This document shows positions 36,262-45,533 of a stretch of 64,000 bases of DNA, one piece after another. The position numbers were made by a program, and so were the translations under genes. The notes beneath the pieces are model-generated. The model searched no databases. It was not told the DNA's origin and saw nothing but the letters and a program-made list of their open reading frames with translations. Position 1 is the first letter of the stretch; the number at the start of each line of letters is the position of its first letter. The stretch lies in contig NZ_CP024848.1 of the NCBI RefSeq assembly GCF_003352005.1, positions 1,249,001 to 1,313,000 of the forward strand. Reading direction: 5' to 3'. This DNA is from Oceanobacillus zhaokaii. GTDB lineage: Bacteria > Bacillota > Bacilli > Bacillales > Amphibacillaceae.

Positions 36262-37080
36262 ATGAAGACATCAAGACTTTTCATTGTTATTTTCGTTGGA
36301 TTTTTATTCTTAACTGCTTGTAGTGATTCAACCGGTGGACAAGCAGAGAATGAAGAACTAGACAAATTGAATGAAAGAATCACACAGCTAGAAGAAGAAG
36401 CAGAAACAAAAGATGAAGAAATAGCTGCAAAGGATACGCAAATTACGGAATTGGAAGCAACAATAGTAAATTTAGAGAAACAATTGGAAAACCCTCAAAC
36501 TGTTGAGGAAGAAGTTTCCGTTGAGGTTGATAAGGTGGTAGAGGAAGAGTCTGCAGATTCAAAAGATAGTGATGAAGCAGCAAGTGATGAAGAACAATTA
36601 CGCGAACGGGCAGATGCCGTTGTCGATGCACTAGGCAATAAAGATTTCAGCAGTTTAGCAAATCTAGTTCACCCTGCTAAAGGCGTACGTTTTTCTCCGT
36701 ATATTTATGTTGATGTAGAAGAACATCTTCAGTTCTCTGCAGAACAAGTAGGGAATTTCGCGAATGATAATGAAACATACACATGGGGGTCTGTTGATGG
36801 CAGTGGCAATCCGATTGAGATGACCCCTAGTGAATATTATAATGAATTTATTTTTATTCGTGATTTCACGAAAGCGGATGAAGTAACGGTGAACAATATT
36901 AAAACCCGCGGGAGTATGATAGTAAATGTCCAGGAGGTATATCCTGATGCAAGTTTTGTCAGCTATTATGTAGAAGGTACAGAGCAAGAGCTTGACTGGG
37001 CAGATTTGATCCTCGTTTTTGAAAAAGATCAAGATAATTGGTATTTAGTTGGACTCGCAGTTGATCGTTACACAACCTAA
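36262..37080 (+). CDS. Lipoprotein with coiled coil and C-terminal domain, unknown
   Basis: A 272-residue lipoprotein. Residues 1-20 are a lipoprotein signal (FLFLTAC, lipidated Cys20). Residues 32-76 form a heptad-like coiled coil (LDKLNERITQLEEEAETKDE), followed by an acidic linker and, from about residue 113, a globular domain with LRERADAVVDALGNKDFSSL and ending WYLVGLAVDRYTT. The globular part resembles NTF2-like or DUF-type domains on Bacillus lipoproteins; I cannot assign a function. Located on the outside of the cell membrane. Good ribosome binding site TAGGAGGC. The structured element R1 lies directly upstream. Confidence 0.75.
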   Translation: MKTSRLFIVIFVGFLFLTACSDSTGGQAENEELDKLNERITQLEEEAETKDEEIAAKDTQITELEATIVNLEKQLENPQTVEEEVSVEVDKVVEEESADSKDSDEAASDEEQLRERADAVVDALGNKDFSSLANLVHPAKGVRFSPYIYVDVEEHLQFSAEQVGNFANDNETYTWGSVDGSGNPIEMTPSEYYNEFIFIRDFTKADEVTVNNIKTRGSMIVNVQEVYPDASFVSYYVEGTEQELDWADLILVFEKDQDNWYLVGLAVDRYTT

Positions 37081-37092
37081 GCTAGTATAGGG

Positions 37093-37122
37093 AAGACCTC
37101 AGCAAAATGGAGGTCTTTTCAA
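37093..37122. terminator. Terminator between convergent lipoprotein genes
   Basis: 8-bp stem AAGACCTC / GAGGTCTT with a nine-base loop followed by TTCAATAT; also placed to end the minus-strand gene. Confidence 0.75.
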
Positions 37123-37124
37123 TA

Positions 37125-37610
37125 TCACTGAGTATAGGTCTTCTCCGTACCGTCAGTAAATTCAATTTCAAGTTCTACATTTATCGCGTCATCGGGAACA
37201 TTAAATGCACTGAGTACGCTACTTAAGACATCTTCATTAGCGGTATCCTTATCGAAATCAAAGCCAGAAAAAATACTGTCTAATTCCTGCATTGCTTCAT
37301 CACCAGCTAACTGTATTCCTTGTAGTCTATCTTCATAGCTTGCCTCCGTTTCATTCATTTCCTTATTATAGTCTACCTCAATTGCGTCCTCTGTATTTTC
37401 AATATCTGCCTCTAAATTAAAGCTGTTAAATGAATAGGCTGATTCCGCTGTTTCGTTTACATTATCATTTTCACCATTATTATTAGTATTATTTTCTGTA
37501 CCTTGTTGATTGTTGTTCACAGGATTTTGTACTTCATCATTATCACCACAAGCAATGAGAAGAAAAGAGATTGTGAGTAACAACCCGATGATCGAAATAT
37601 TTTTCCGCAA
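37125..37610 (-). CDS. YusW-like lipoprotein
   Basis: A 161-residue lipoprotein: signal with lipobox LLIAC (Cys21), an Asn/Gln/Glu-rich linker, and a YusW-like domain (AYSFNSFNLEADIENTEDAI, then FDFDKDTANEDVLSSVLSAF, then ELEIEFTDGTEKTY). YusW function is unknown. The TTG start at 37610 follows GGAG by nine bases; the open frame continues 26 codons upstream without a ribosome binding site and would bury the signal peptide. Convergent with the preceding lipoprotein. Confidence 0.8.
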   Translation of the reverse strand: MRKNISIIGLLLTISFLLIACGDNDEVQNPVNNNQQGTENNTNNNGENDNVNETAESAYSFNSFNLEADIENTEDAIEVDYNKEMNETEASYEDRLQGIQLAGDEAMQELDSIFSGFDFDKDTANEDVLSSVLSAFNVPDDAINVELEIEFTDGTEKTYTQ

Positions 37611-37782
37611 GTCCATCCACTCCATTCTAAAATTGGATATATAACTATTTTTTCCTAAATTTGATTTCGATAAACTTCTAATTGGCAAACATAATTATTG
37701 TCGACATTTTTAACTTTTCTGTAACAAGTGAACCCCATGTCTTCATATAGTAAAATGCAGGCTTATGACTGGAGGGGGAAAT

Positions 37783-38436
37783 ATGTATCCAAATTATCCA
37801 TTTATGCAAAACGGGAATCAATATGCAGGAAATCAATATGTACCGTATTCCTATTATAAATATCAACAAACTTATCCCGCTTACCGAGAGGATAGACAAC
37901 AGGCAGTAAGAGGGCAAGCAACATGGACATATGGTGGACAAGTAACACAATGCGGAATCCATTGGTCGATTAATGAATATATGACAGCGGCTGTTGGCAG
38001 AAATTCGCCATATCGCTGCGGGCAGACACTTAAAATTAAAAATCTTTCTTCTGCAACACCTAGAGAAATATTAGTAACTGTAGTGGATCAGGTTGTAAGC
38101 TATCCAGCAAATAAAATTAATCTACAAAGAAGGGCTTTTGAAGCTTTAGGTGCGAATCCAGATGCTGGAATTATCGAGATTGAAATAACTCCGTCACCAA
38201 AATTAGAAGAAGAAAAGTGGGGGAAATATTTATTAGAGGTCGCACAAGCGGCATATCCAGGCTATAAAGTAACCGAATATAAAACAATTGAGAAGGTGAA
38301 TCTATCAGGTAAGCAAAGGAAGGAAGTATATGAGTTTTTATTGGATTCTCCCCAAGGAAAACTAAAAATACGAGGAAACGTCATTTATAATCCCGCTACA
38401 GATCGGGTAATTTCTTTCGATCTGAAGGAAGTTTAA
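37783..38436 (+). CDS. Double-psi beta-barrel (RlpA/expansin-like) protein with DUF3889-like tail
   Basis: A 217-residue protein. A Tyr/Gln/Asn-rich N-terminus is followed by a double-psi barrel at about residues 44-135 (ATWTYGGQVTQCGIHWSINE, RCGQTLKIKN, ILVTVVDQV, LQRRAFEALG) and a C-terminal domain of DUF3889 type (KWGKYLLEVAQAAYPGYKV to the end). The barrel Asp expected in active expansin or RlpA-like enzymes may be the one in VTVVDQVV. No signal peptide is visible, which is odd for this group; it could be a spore or envelope-associated protein. ATG at 37783 follows GGAGGGGG. Confidence 0.75.
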   Translation: MYPNYPFMQNGNQYAGNQYVPYSYYKYQQTYPAYREDRQQAVRGQATWTYGGQVTQCGIHWSINEYMTAAVGRNSPYRCGQTLKIKNLSSATPREILVTVVDQVVSYPANKINLQRRAFEALGANPDAGIIEIEITPSPKLEEEKWGKYLLEVAQAAYPGYKVTEYKTIEKVNLSGKQRKEVYEFLLDSPQGKLKIRGNVIYNPATDRVISFDLKEV

Positions 38437-38638
38437 AATCTATTTTCTTATAGAGATCATTTTGTATCATTTTTTGCATTTTATAGATGAATCGATATCA
38501 AATGCGAACAAGTGACAATTGTGTCTTCAAACCAAGACATAGTTGCAACTTGCACATGATTCTCGTGTATATTGCTACAATCACGTTTTAGTTAATGGGT
38601 TTGTCTTTCTTTTGTTTCTAGATTTTACACTATCTTCA

Positions 38639-38778
38639 GTGGAAGAAATACACGGAGACTCCTGCGGGAAGAAGGCTCACCAGCTCCCCTAAGGTGCGCT
38701 CCGTGTATTTCTGGAGCGACGGCCCGAGGACTCAAATATCTTCCTAAGTCTAAGTTAGTTCGCACTTTATCGCTTAAT
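38639..38778. repeat. Intergenic palindromic repeat, copy A
   Basis: Left arm TGGAAGAAATACACGGAGAC then TCCTGCGGGA; right arm CTCCGTGTATTTCTGGAGCG then ACGGCCCGAGGA. The two arms pair (AAATACACGGAG with CTCCGTGTATTT). The middle is about 75 bases shorter than in copy B. An AT-rich tail (CCTAAGTCTAAGTTAGTTCG) is shared with copy B. Confidence 0.7.
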
Positions 38779-38803
38779 TAATTGAATAACAACAATACTT
38801 CAG

Positions 38804-38849
38804 AAAAAAGCTTGGGAGAAGGGTTGCGAAACCTTTCTCCCAAGCTTTT
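38804..38849 (-). terminator. Intrinsic terminator of pdxK
   Basis: 20-bp stem (AAAAGCTTGGGAGAAGGGTT with its complement, one G-U) closed by a GCGA tetraloop; on the minus strand it is followed by TTCTG after a T run. Confidence 0.9.
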
Positions 38850-38851
38850 AA

Positions 38852-39664
38852 TTAGTTTTTAACTTCTACACCATATTTTGTATATGCACCATGCATGACA
38901 GAACCAACGTATTGGTTAAGCTCAAAGCCGTGCTTGATTGCTGCGGTCACGAATGCTTTTGCAGCAATGACGGATTCTTTAGCAGATTTTCCGTGGGCTA
39001 AATTAGCTGTAATAGCAGCTGCAAAAGTACATCCTGCACCATGATTATAAGTTGTATCGATTTTATCTTCTTCTAAAAGGGTGAATTCTTTACCATCATA
39101 GAATAAATCAATAGCTTTCTCATAATCTAAAGCTTTACCACCTTTGATTACTACGTTCTTAGCGCCGAGTGCATGAATTTTAACAGCTGCTTCTTTCATT
39201 CCTTCAATTGTTTTGATTGGACCTGTCCCAGCTAATTGACCTGCTTCGAATAAGTTAGGTGTTGTAACAAGCGAAAGAGGAAGGAGTAATTCGCGCATTG
39301 CGTCAGTATTTTCAGGTTGAAGCACCTCGTCCTCACCTTTACATACCATCACAGGATCAAGTACATAATGATTTAATTTATATTCCTCAATTTTACGTGC
39401 TGCAAGCTCGATGATTGGTACACTTCCCAGCATTCCTGATTTTGCTGCATCTACACCAACAGAAAGAATTGTATCTAATTGTTTTTCAACCAAATCCGTT
39501 TCAATTGGTGTAACATTATGATGCCAGCCTTCTGGATTCATTGTTACAATACAAGTCAATGCGGTCATACCATATACATCATGCTCTTGAAATGTTTTTA
39601 AGTCAGCAGCTTGTCCAGCGCCACCACTAGAATCAGAGCCAGCAATTGTAAGTGTTTTTTTCAT
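38852..39664 (-). CDS. pdxK: Pyridoxal kinase / hydroxymethylpyrimidine kinase
   Basis: A 270-residue ribokinase-fold enzyme that phosphorylates pyridoxal or hydroxymethylpyrimidine. It is closest, from memory, to the B. subtilis protein first called ThiD and later shown to be PdxK. Motifs: LTIAGSDSSGGAG at the N-terminus, LDPVMVCKG in the middle, and the catalytic anion-hole HGAGCTFAAA near residue 218. The usual GAGIQADLKTF reads GAGQAADLKTF here, a small deviation at the substrate pocket. Vitamin B6 salvage is the favoured role. Single gene with a strong terminator. Confidence 0.88.
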   Translation of the reverse strand: MKKTLTIAGSDSSGGAGQAADLKTFQEHDVYGMTALTCIVTMNPEGWHHNVTPIETDLVEKQLDTILSVGVDAAKSGMLGSVPIIELAARKIEEYKLNHYVLDPVMVCKGEDEVLQPENTDAMRELLLPLSLVTTPNLFEAGQLAGTGPIKTIEGMKEAAVKIHALGAKNVVIKGGKALDYEKAIDLFYDGKEFTLLEEDKIDTTYNHGAGCTFAAAITANLAHGKSAKESVIAAKAFVTAAIKHGFELNQYVGSVMHGAYTKYGVEVKN

Positions 39665-39806
39665 TGTTTTATCCCCTTAAATATTACGAAATATTAATAC
39701 CCTTTTTATAAATTGGAATAATCCTTATAATATGTTATTTTCTATTAATAAAACTATAAACCTTTTACATAAAAGTGTAAAGGAATGGGTTATTTCATTT
39801 TAGTAG

Positions 39807-40865
39807 CTAAGATAACTCATACAAAACTTCCGCATTTACAAACGCCGTACTGGAATCGAGTTCTCCTTTGATTCGTTTCACCTGTAGTTTTTCCCCGTTC
39901 AGCCATTTATTAAAATCAAAAATTAGAGGTAAACGGTCGCCACCTAAGGCAAACCAAGCTTTCATCTCTTTCGGTAGATATGAAGCAGTATGAATTGTTC
40001 CAGCCCATGCACTATATTTGCTTGAAAACACTTGCTTATCGGTATTGTTCATCATTTGGTACGCTGTATATGGGTTTACAATTGTATGCTGCTGTTTATT
40101 CATTGCTTCTCGTCGCTCAATTGATTCATCCATACGGTAACGATTTTCATCTGTTAATTGTTCGAAATGATTGGTACAAATATTACCCTCATATGCAGTC
40201 ACCTTTCGTGGTGACGCTTCAACAACCATGGATTTCCCATTTTTATCAAGGAGTACATAGTTAAATGTATGTCGATGCGGAATCTCCTTAAGAAGATCGA
40301 TTGCTTCATCTACATTTGCACAGGACTCTAGAATAATTCGACCAATCATATTGCAAATAAAACCATTACTGGACTTTAATCTGTTGACGAAATTATAGCC
40401 CATAGTTAGTCCCTTTTCATTCATGCCATCCGTTCTTCCTGTAATTTGCATTGTAGGACCAATCATTGAATAGCCCTGATCTGTCGGTTGAAAAAGTGCA
40501 AACCGACCTTCATAGGTAATTGGGGCATTATCATAGTTCCGAATTAAATAATCGTTACTAGTAAAAATGGAACAGCCACTTCTGCCGTATTCCAAATAAT
40601 ATCCACCGAACTCCCGAATTGTCTCCTCCATGGTTAATTGAAGAGCATCACCAAGTCCATAAAGCTCATCCATTATCCCTGGTGCAAATTGTAATATTGC
40701 CTGCGTTACTTCATCTATATTTATTAAGTAATGACGCCACCTTCCATCCTTTTGTTTTTTTCGATTTGATAAAAGAAGTGAGTCTTTGAGAGCTTCTCCT
40801 TGCATATATCCAAAATCATAATGATTGCCTCGATATTGAATAATATCACTATATACTTGTTTCAA
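39807..40865 (-). CDS. C45-family Ntn hydrolase (acyltransferase-like), second paralogue
   Basis: A 352-residue paralogue of the protein at 18828-19880, with about half of the residues identical by eye: MKQVYSDIIQYRGNHYDFGY against MKRIYSDIIQFRGSHYDFGF. Cys98 (GRSGCSIF) is again the expected self-cleavage nucleophile, with conserved IRNYDNAP and ITGRTDGMNEKGLTMGYN. The two copies diverge most at residues 35-55. Substrate unknown; acyl-amide hydrolysis is likely. Single gene; starts ATG at 40865 with GAGGGATGATT ahead. Confidence 0.82.
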   Translation of the reverse strand: MKQVYSDIIQYRGNHYDFGYMQGEALKDSLLLSNRKKQKDGRWRHYLINIDEVTQAILQFAPGIMDELYGLGDALQLTMEETIREFGGYYLEYGRSGCSIFTSNDYLIRNYDNAPITYEGRFALFQPTDQGYSMIGPTMQITGRTDGMNEKGLTMGYNFVNRLKSSNGFICNMIGRIILESCANVDEAIDLLKEIPHRHTFNYVLLDKNGKSMVVEASPRKVTAYEGNICTNHFEQLTDENRYRMDESIERREAMNKQQHTIVNPYTAYQMMNNTDKQVFSSKYSAWAGTIHTASYLPKEMKAWFALGGDRLPLIFDFNKWLNGEKLQVKRIKGELDSSTAFVNAEVLYELS

Positions 40866-41034
40866 TAATCATCCCTCATCATTTCTGTGATTAAGCTAAG
40901 CGTACTTTATGGATGAACAAAAGAAAATAAATATGCTTATCCATTTAGATATGTTACCCCAGTTTAAAGGGAAAAACATACTGGAAATAGAATATGTTTA
41001 AGAGGATGTTTTGGGGCGCCAAAGACGGGTTATT

Positions 41035-41103
41035 GTCGGTGTTGCAACAAGGGTTTCGATGTGGTGAAAATCGCATCTACATGCCGTTGTAACATAAGCC
41101 GAC
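41035..41103. other. Long imperfect hairpin upstream of the amidase
   Basis: GTCGG-TGTTGCAAC (41035-41048) pairs with GTTGTAACA-TAAG-CCGAC (41086-41103), 14 pairs with one G-U and a four-base bulge, enclosing a 37-base loop with its own GATG/CATC pairing. It lies 70 bases before the amidase start and has no T tract, so it is not a simple terminator. No second copy seen here. Confidence 0.45.
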
Positions 41104-41173
41104 ACGGTTCTTTTAGCCTCCTTTTGAATCCTTATTTATAGTAGAAATAAATTATTATCAAGGGGAAATAATA

Positions 41174-42631
41174 ATGGAAAAATTAATTCTAGAACCTGAA
41201 TGGCTATTAGAAATAACGATTGATGCGCTTCAGCAGAAATTAGCTAAATTTGATATTACTTCTGAAGAGGTTGTAAGGATCTACCTAAACAGAATTTTAA
41301 ATTATGATCAATCCGGTCCTTCCATAAATTCTATTATCGAAATAAATCCTGAAGCAATTCATATCGCAAGATCGCTTGATTATGAACGAAAAACAAAAGG
41401 CAGCAGAGGGATTTTACATGGTATTCCTGTGTTATTAAAGGATAATATTGATACTGCTGACAAGATGCATACAAGTTCTGGGTCTATAGTCTTAGCAGAG
41501 TCGTATGCTAGTTCAGATGCATACCTAGTCGGAAAATTGAGAGAGGCAGGGGCAATTATTCTAGGGAAAACAAATTTAACAGAATGGGCACATTTTACAG
41601 CAGAAGACATGCCGTCAGGTTATAGTTCGAGAGGTGGAAAAACATTAAATCCTTACGGGCAGAAAATCTCGGTTGGCGGGTCTAGCTCCGGCTCAGGGGC
41701 AGCGATTGCCGCAAACTTGGCTGTCGTTTCTGTTGGCACGGAAACATCGGGTTCTATACTGAGTCCAGCTAGCCAGAACAGCATTGTAGGTATTAAACCG
41801 ACATTGGGCTTAGTAAGTCGCAGTGGAATCATTCCCATTTCCCATAATCAGGACACGGCTGGGCCTATGGCAAGAACAGTTAGAGATGCAGCAATTTTAC
41901 TCAATGTGTTAATGAGTGCAGATCCCAATGACCCTGTAACATGCAGCAATGAGCTTATGCATGCGGATTTCACAGCTTTTCTCAATAAAAATGGACTGCA
42001 AGGTAAGCGAATTGGTATTGCACGAGAACCTTTCTTTGCCAAACTAAGCAAGGAAAAGATCTCGATAATGGATCAGGCTATTGAAGATGCACGTAAATTG
42101 GGGGCAGAAGTAATCGACCCAATCGAGATTTCATTCGCTGAAAAGATTAGTGATATTAATGTTATGCTTCATGATTTCAAAACTGGTATCAATGCATATT
42201 TGAAAACAATCGACCCATCTCTAGGCATCCGCAGCTTAAAAGATGTGATTGCTAAAAATGAGGAAATTGGTGAAAAGGCATTGAAATATGGCCAAAGCAC
42301 TTTGTTGCAAGCTGAAGAAACAAGTGGCAGATTAACGGAACCGCTATATTTACGGAGTTTATTAAATGACGCAATCTACTCAAGGGACAAAGGTATCGAT
42401 GCAGTAATAAACCTGCATTCATTAGATGCGATTGTATTTCCAGACTATAAAGGTGCCTTACTGACTGCCAAGGCAGGATATCCATCAATCAATGTTCCGG
42501 CTGGGTTTACTGCTCTGGGTGAACCAGTTGGCATTACATTTACAGCAAAAGCATTTCAAGAACCAACCTTACTGGAAATTGCATATTCCTATGAGCAAGG
42601 AACCAAGCACCGGAAACCACCAGCATTATAG
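41174..42631 (+). CDS. Amidase, amidase-signature family
   Basis: A 485-residue amide hydrolase with the Ser-cisSer-Lys triad: Lys89 (PVLLKDNID), Ser170 in VGGSSSGSGA and nucleophile Ser194 in GTETSGSILSP; the 24-residue Ser-Ser distance equals that of GatA. The N-terminal region (LQQKLAKFDITSEEVVRIYL) resembles stand-alone amidases such as those often labelled GatA-like; no gatB or gatC is nearby, so transamidation of tRNA is unlikely. No signal peptide. Ribosome binding site AAGGGG. Single gene. Confidence 0.92.
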   Translation: MEKLILEPEWLLEITIDALQQKLAKFDITSEEVVRIYLNRILNYDQSGPSINSIIEINPEAIHIARSLDYERKTKGSRGILHGIPVLLKDNIDTADKMHTSSGSIVLAESYASSDAYLVGKLREAGAIILGKTNLTEWAHFTAEDMPSGYSSRGGKTLNPYGQKISVGGSSSGSGAAIAANLAVVSVGTETSGSILSPASQNSIVGIKPTLGLVSRSGIIPISHNQDTAGPMARTVRDAAILLNVLMSADPNDPVTCSNELMHADFTAFLNKNGLQGKRIGIAREPFFAKLSKEKISIMDQAIEDARKLGAEVIDPIEISFAEKISDINVMLHDFKTGINAYLKTIDPSLGIRSLKDVIAKNEEIGEKALKYGQSTLLQAEETSGRLTEPLYLRSLLNDAIYSRDKGIDAVINLHSLDAIVFPDYKGALLTAKAGYPSINVPAGFTALGEPVGITFTAKAFQEPTLLEIAYSYEQGTKHRKPPAL

Positions 42632-42774
42632 TTTATACTAAGTAATGATAGTTTAGCTTACAATTAAGACAAACCAATGGTATTATAGGGAAACTAGAAA
42701 ATAATAGCCAGTCTTTGTATTCGACAAAAGCGAGGAGTGCACAAATCAAGACGAACACTGAAGGAGGAAAAATG

Positions 42775-42996
42775 ATGGCTGAATTAAAATATGAAATTAT
42801 TGAAACAGTTGGTGTTCTATCAGAATCATCAAAAGGATGGACAAAGGAGTTAAACCTTGTTAGTTGGAATGGAAGAGACCCGAAATATGACCTGAGAGAT
42901 TGGGCGCCGAATAAAGAAAAGATGGGAAAAGGGATAACATTAACAGAGGAAGAAGTAAAGAGTTTAAAATCTATTTTGGCTGATAGGAAACTATAA
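42775..42996 (+). CDS. YdbC-family PC4-like ssDNA-binding protein
   Basis: A 73-residue protein matching the YdbC family, whose Lactococcus member has a PC4 (transcriptional coactivator) fold and binds single-stranded DNA: LKYEIIETVGVLSESSKGWT, then ELNLVSWNGRDPKYDLRDWA, ending in an amphipathic helix. The ATG at 42775 is favoured by the distance to GGAGG; the ATG three bases earlier is possible. Single gene. Confidence 0.88.
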   Translation: MAELKYEIIETVGVLSESSKGWTKELNLVSWNGRDPKYDLRDWAPNKEKMGKGITLTEEEVKSLKSILADRKL

Positions 42997-43185
42997 AAAC
43001 TTTCATAAAGCGTGTGTGAAACTAAGGCCGTCGCAAAAAGCTTTGGTTAGGCCTTAGTTTTCTAGTCAAAATTTTAGCTGTATTATTTCTAACATCAGCA
43101 GCTGCCTATCATAAAGCTGTTGTGATTTATGTAAGTAAGAAGTTTTACAAACTGCAATTTTTATTAAAAAAATTAACAAAAGGTA

Positions 43186-43214
43186 TTGTATTCATAGTAA
43201 TTATATGATATTAT
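43186..43214 (+). promoter_or_regulatory. Promoter of the tRNA-Lys gene
   Basis: TTGTAT (43186-43191), 17-base spacer, TATTAT (43209-43214), 21 bases before the tRNA. A TATAAT overlaps at 43212-43217. Confidence 0.6.
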
Positions 43215-43235
43215 AATCTAGTCGCTTCAATACAC

Positions 43236-43308
<73 letters not shown>

Positions 43309-43317
43309 TCATCTTAA

Positions 43318-43356
43318 AGCTAGGATAGGCTAATTGCTTATCTTGGCTTTTTTATT
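43318..43356 (+). terminator. Terminator after tRNA-Lys
   Basis: 13-bp stem with three G-U pairs (AGCTAGGATAGGC / GCTTATCTTGGCT), loop TAATT, then TTTTTTA. The other parts of 42997-43591 hold no further gene. Confidence 0.8.
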
Positions 43357-43591
43357 ATACATTTTTGTATGCTGCTGGGGAAATCAACATTGCTAATACA
43401 TCACAACCTATTAGTTAATTATGACAATCGATTACTCGTTGGATAATAGGAATCCAAATTCACCAAATTAGTGCACTTTACTTTTGCAGAAATTCTCGTT
43501 TCCTACTAGAATGATAGATAAGTGCAATGATTAACAGCTATTGCTGTCAAAAAGTAAGGTAACGAAAAGAGCTAATTAATAGGAGGAAAAC

Positions 43592-43984
43592 ATGAGAGAT
43601 TTTGTCATGCTTATGGCTGAAATTGTAAATGAAATTCATGATATATTAACAGGATTGTTTGGTCTGCATATGACAGATAAAGAGCTCCATTTCTGGGTTA
43701 TTGGGATTGTTGGCATGGTTACTTTCTTTTTAGTTTATTTTAGTTTTAAACTAATTGAAAAAATGAAATGGAGTGTTACCATTTACGCTTTCATTTATAC
43801 ATTTACAGGGATGATTGTTCTCGTATTTGCGATTGAGCTGCAACAAGCAATTACGAATCGTGGAAATATGGAATTTGCTGATGCTGTAGTAGGGTTGAGA
43901 GGGTTTCTAGTCTTATTTATTATCTATGCACTCATTGCGCTCGTTATATATACAATTAACAAATTTATCAGTAAGAGAAAGTAA
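43592..43984 (+). CDS. Membrane protein with three helices, unknown
   Basis: A 130-residue protein with three transmembrane segments at about residues 33-53, 62-82 and 103-123 and a basic C-terminus (KFISKRK). I recognise no named family. The ribosome binding site TAGGAGG is good and a strong terminator follows, so it is a real single gene. Confidence 0.7.
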   Translation: MRDFVMLMAEIVNEIHDILTGLFGLHMTDKELHFWVIGIVGMVTFFLVYFSFKLIEKMKWSVTIYAFIYTFTGMIVLVFAIELQQAITNRGNMEFADAVVGLRGFLVLFIIYALIALVIYTINKFISKRK

Positions 43985-44033
43985 TTTCCACTTCTTTATA
44001 CAAAAATGAAGTGGAAATTGCTTTTTTTTTTTG
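43983..44033 (+). terminator. Intrinsic terminator
   Basis: Perfect 12-bp stem AATTTCCACTTC / GAAGTGGAAATT with a 13-base loop, then GC and more than ten T. Confidence 0.92.
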
Positions 44034-44088
44034 ACCTTTTTAGGGTATTACTAAATAGATAAACTAGAGAATGTAAGAGGTGGAATAG

Positions 44089-45306
44089 GTGAGTCAAGAG
44101 AAGCCAAAAAATAATGTCATGTTGATCATCTCTATTATGCTTGGATATGCATTGACTTATATGGACAAAAATATGATTTCCACAGCGATTATTCCATTGA
44201 AGGCAGAACTGAGTTTAACTGCTAGCCAATCAGGACTATTGATGAGTATGTTTTTCATAGGATACACTGTGATGCAATTTCCAAGTGGATGGCTCTCTGA
44301 CAAAATTGGGCCTAAAAAAGTATTATTAATTTCGATTGGTACCATTCTGATAGCAACCATTTTCTTCGGTTTTGTCAGCACATTAGTGTTGTTGATGGTT
44401 ATCCGACTAATTTCAGGTCTCGGTCATGCTGGAGTGCCAACAAGCTCAACAAAAGTTGTAGCAAATAACATCCAGCCTAAACAGAAGATGTTTGTCCAGT
44501 CATTAATCTTATCAACGTCTGGCATTGGTGGAATTCTTGCTTTTACATTAGGCTCCTCTTTAATTAATATTAACTGGCGTTATGCATATTTTGGACTAGC
44601 CATACTATATGTTGTTTCAATTATTATGATTTTTATCTTTTTTCCAAAAGAGAGTAAGAATCCTAACGGAGAACAATTGAAAAAGGCGGATAAGGTCCCA
44701 ATCAGTGTTGTATTTAAAGATAAAAATGTATTTATTTTATTTGCTGCACTACTATTTTTAAATATTGTTCTGTACGGCTACCTTTCCTGGTTGCCATCAC
44801 TCTATGAGGCTAATTTCGGATTTGGTATAAAAGAAATTAGTATTATATTGAGTACCAATGCAATTTTAATGAGTGTTGGTGCACTGAGCTCAAGCTTTCT
44901 GGTCAATAAAGTTTTTAAAGGGAATGATAAACGGTTCGCTCTAATTAGTATTATAGTATGTGCACTTGCGTGTATCGTTTTCGCCATGACCAATAGCTTA
45001 ACTATATCAATTATTATGATGTTTATTTTTACACTTTCATCAAATGCAGTCTTTGTTACTTTATTTAGTTGGCCACATAAATTGATACGGCAAGAAGTGA
45101 TTGGCTCGTCGATTGCCATTATTAATATGGGGTCAACTATTGGTGGTTTTCTTGCTCCTACTATTACTGGATACTTAATTACCGTTTTCGGTGGTAATTA
45201 TAATGTGGCTTTTATTGCAATGGGGATAAGTGCACTTGTTTCGGGCTTCGTTATTCTTTTAGTTCGAACAAAACCAGTAACTACACGGAAATACAATTAT
45301 AATTGA
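44089..45306 (+). CDS. MFS transporter, anion:cation symporter (ACS)-like
   Basis: A 405-residue permease with 12 hydrophobic segments. Motif A appears as GWLSDKIGPKKVLL at about residues 63-76, and the opening LGYALTYMDKNMISTAIIPL resembles sugar-acid and hexuronate symporters of the ACS group. The substrate cannot be set; no catabolic genes are adjacent. GTG start after AGAGGTGG. Confidence 0.82.
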   Translation: MSQEKPKNNVMLIISIMLGYALTYMDKNMISTAIIPLKAELSLTASQSGLLMSMFFIGYTVMQFPSGWLSDKIGPKKVLLISIGTILIATIFFGFVSTLVLLMVIRLISGLGHAGVPTSSTKVVANNIQPKQKMFVQSLILSTSGIGGILAFTLGSSLININWRYAYFGLAILYVVSIIMIFIFFPKESKNPNGEQLKKADKVPISVVFKDKNVFILFAALLFLNIVLYGYLSWLPSLYEANFGFGIKEISIILSTNAILMSVGALSSSFLVNKVFKGNDKRFALISIIVCALACIVFAMTNSLTISIIMMFIFTLSSNAVFVTLFSWPHKLIRQEVIGSSIAIINMGSTIGGFLAPTITGYLITVFGGNYNVAFIAMGISALVSGFVILLVRTKPVTTRKYNYN

Positions 45307-45312
45307 GTCTAC

Positions 45313-45335
45313 TGCAAGGACCTAAGATCCTTGCA
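45313..45335 (+). terminator. Hairpin after the MFS gene, weak terminator
   Basis: Perfect 8-bp stem TGCAAGGA / TCCTTGCA with loop CCTAAGA; no T tract follows, so termination may be partial. Confidence 0.4.
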
Positions 45336-45451
45336 TATAATCAAACAGTTTTACATTTCTCTGTAGGACTGCGGACCACTCTTCCTTTCTTCCTGCATGA
45401 GTGCAAACAAATTAGCCAATATGACAATATTGTTAACGAGGTTGCATTTGT

Positions 45452-45499
45452 TTTACTTAAGGAACTGCCATCATATATACTTATGTGAAAGAATTCACT
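45452..45499 (+). promoter_or_regulatory. cydDC promoter with Rex-like operator
   Basis: TTTACT (45452-45457), 18 bases, TATACT (45476-45481). Directly downstream TGTGAA-AGAA-TTCACT (45484-45499) has the GTGAA-N4-TTCAC core of the redox repressor Rex (TTGTGAA-N4-TTCACAA). The ATG of cydD is 34 bases further on. Confidence 0.6.
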
Positions 45500-45533
45500 A
45501 TTATAGTTTTTTAGATCTGGAGGGCTTAATTCA

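Noticed and set aside
41174..42631. Amidase as GatA of the tRNA-dependent amidotransferase
   Set aside because: No gatC or gatB next to it, and the sequence around the motifs fits stand-alone amidases better.
45303..45488. 61-codon frame between the MFS gene and cydD
   Set aside because: No ribosome binding site; it covers a hairpin, the cydDC promoter and the Rex-like site.
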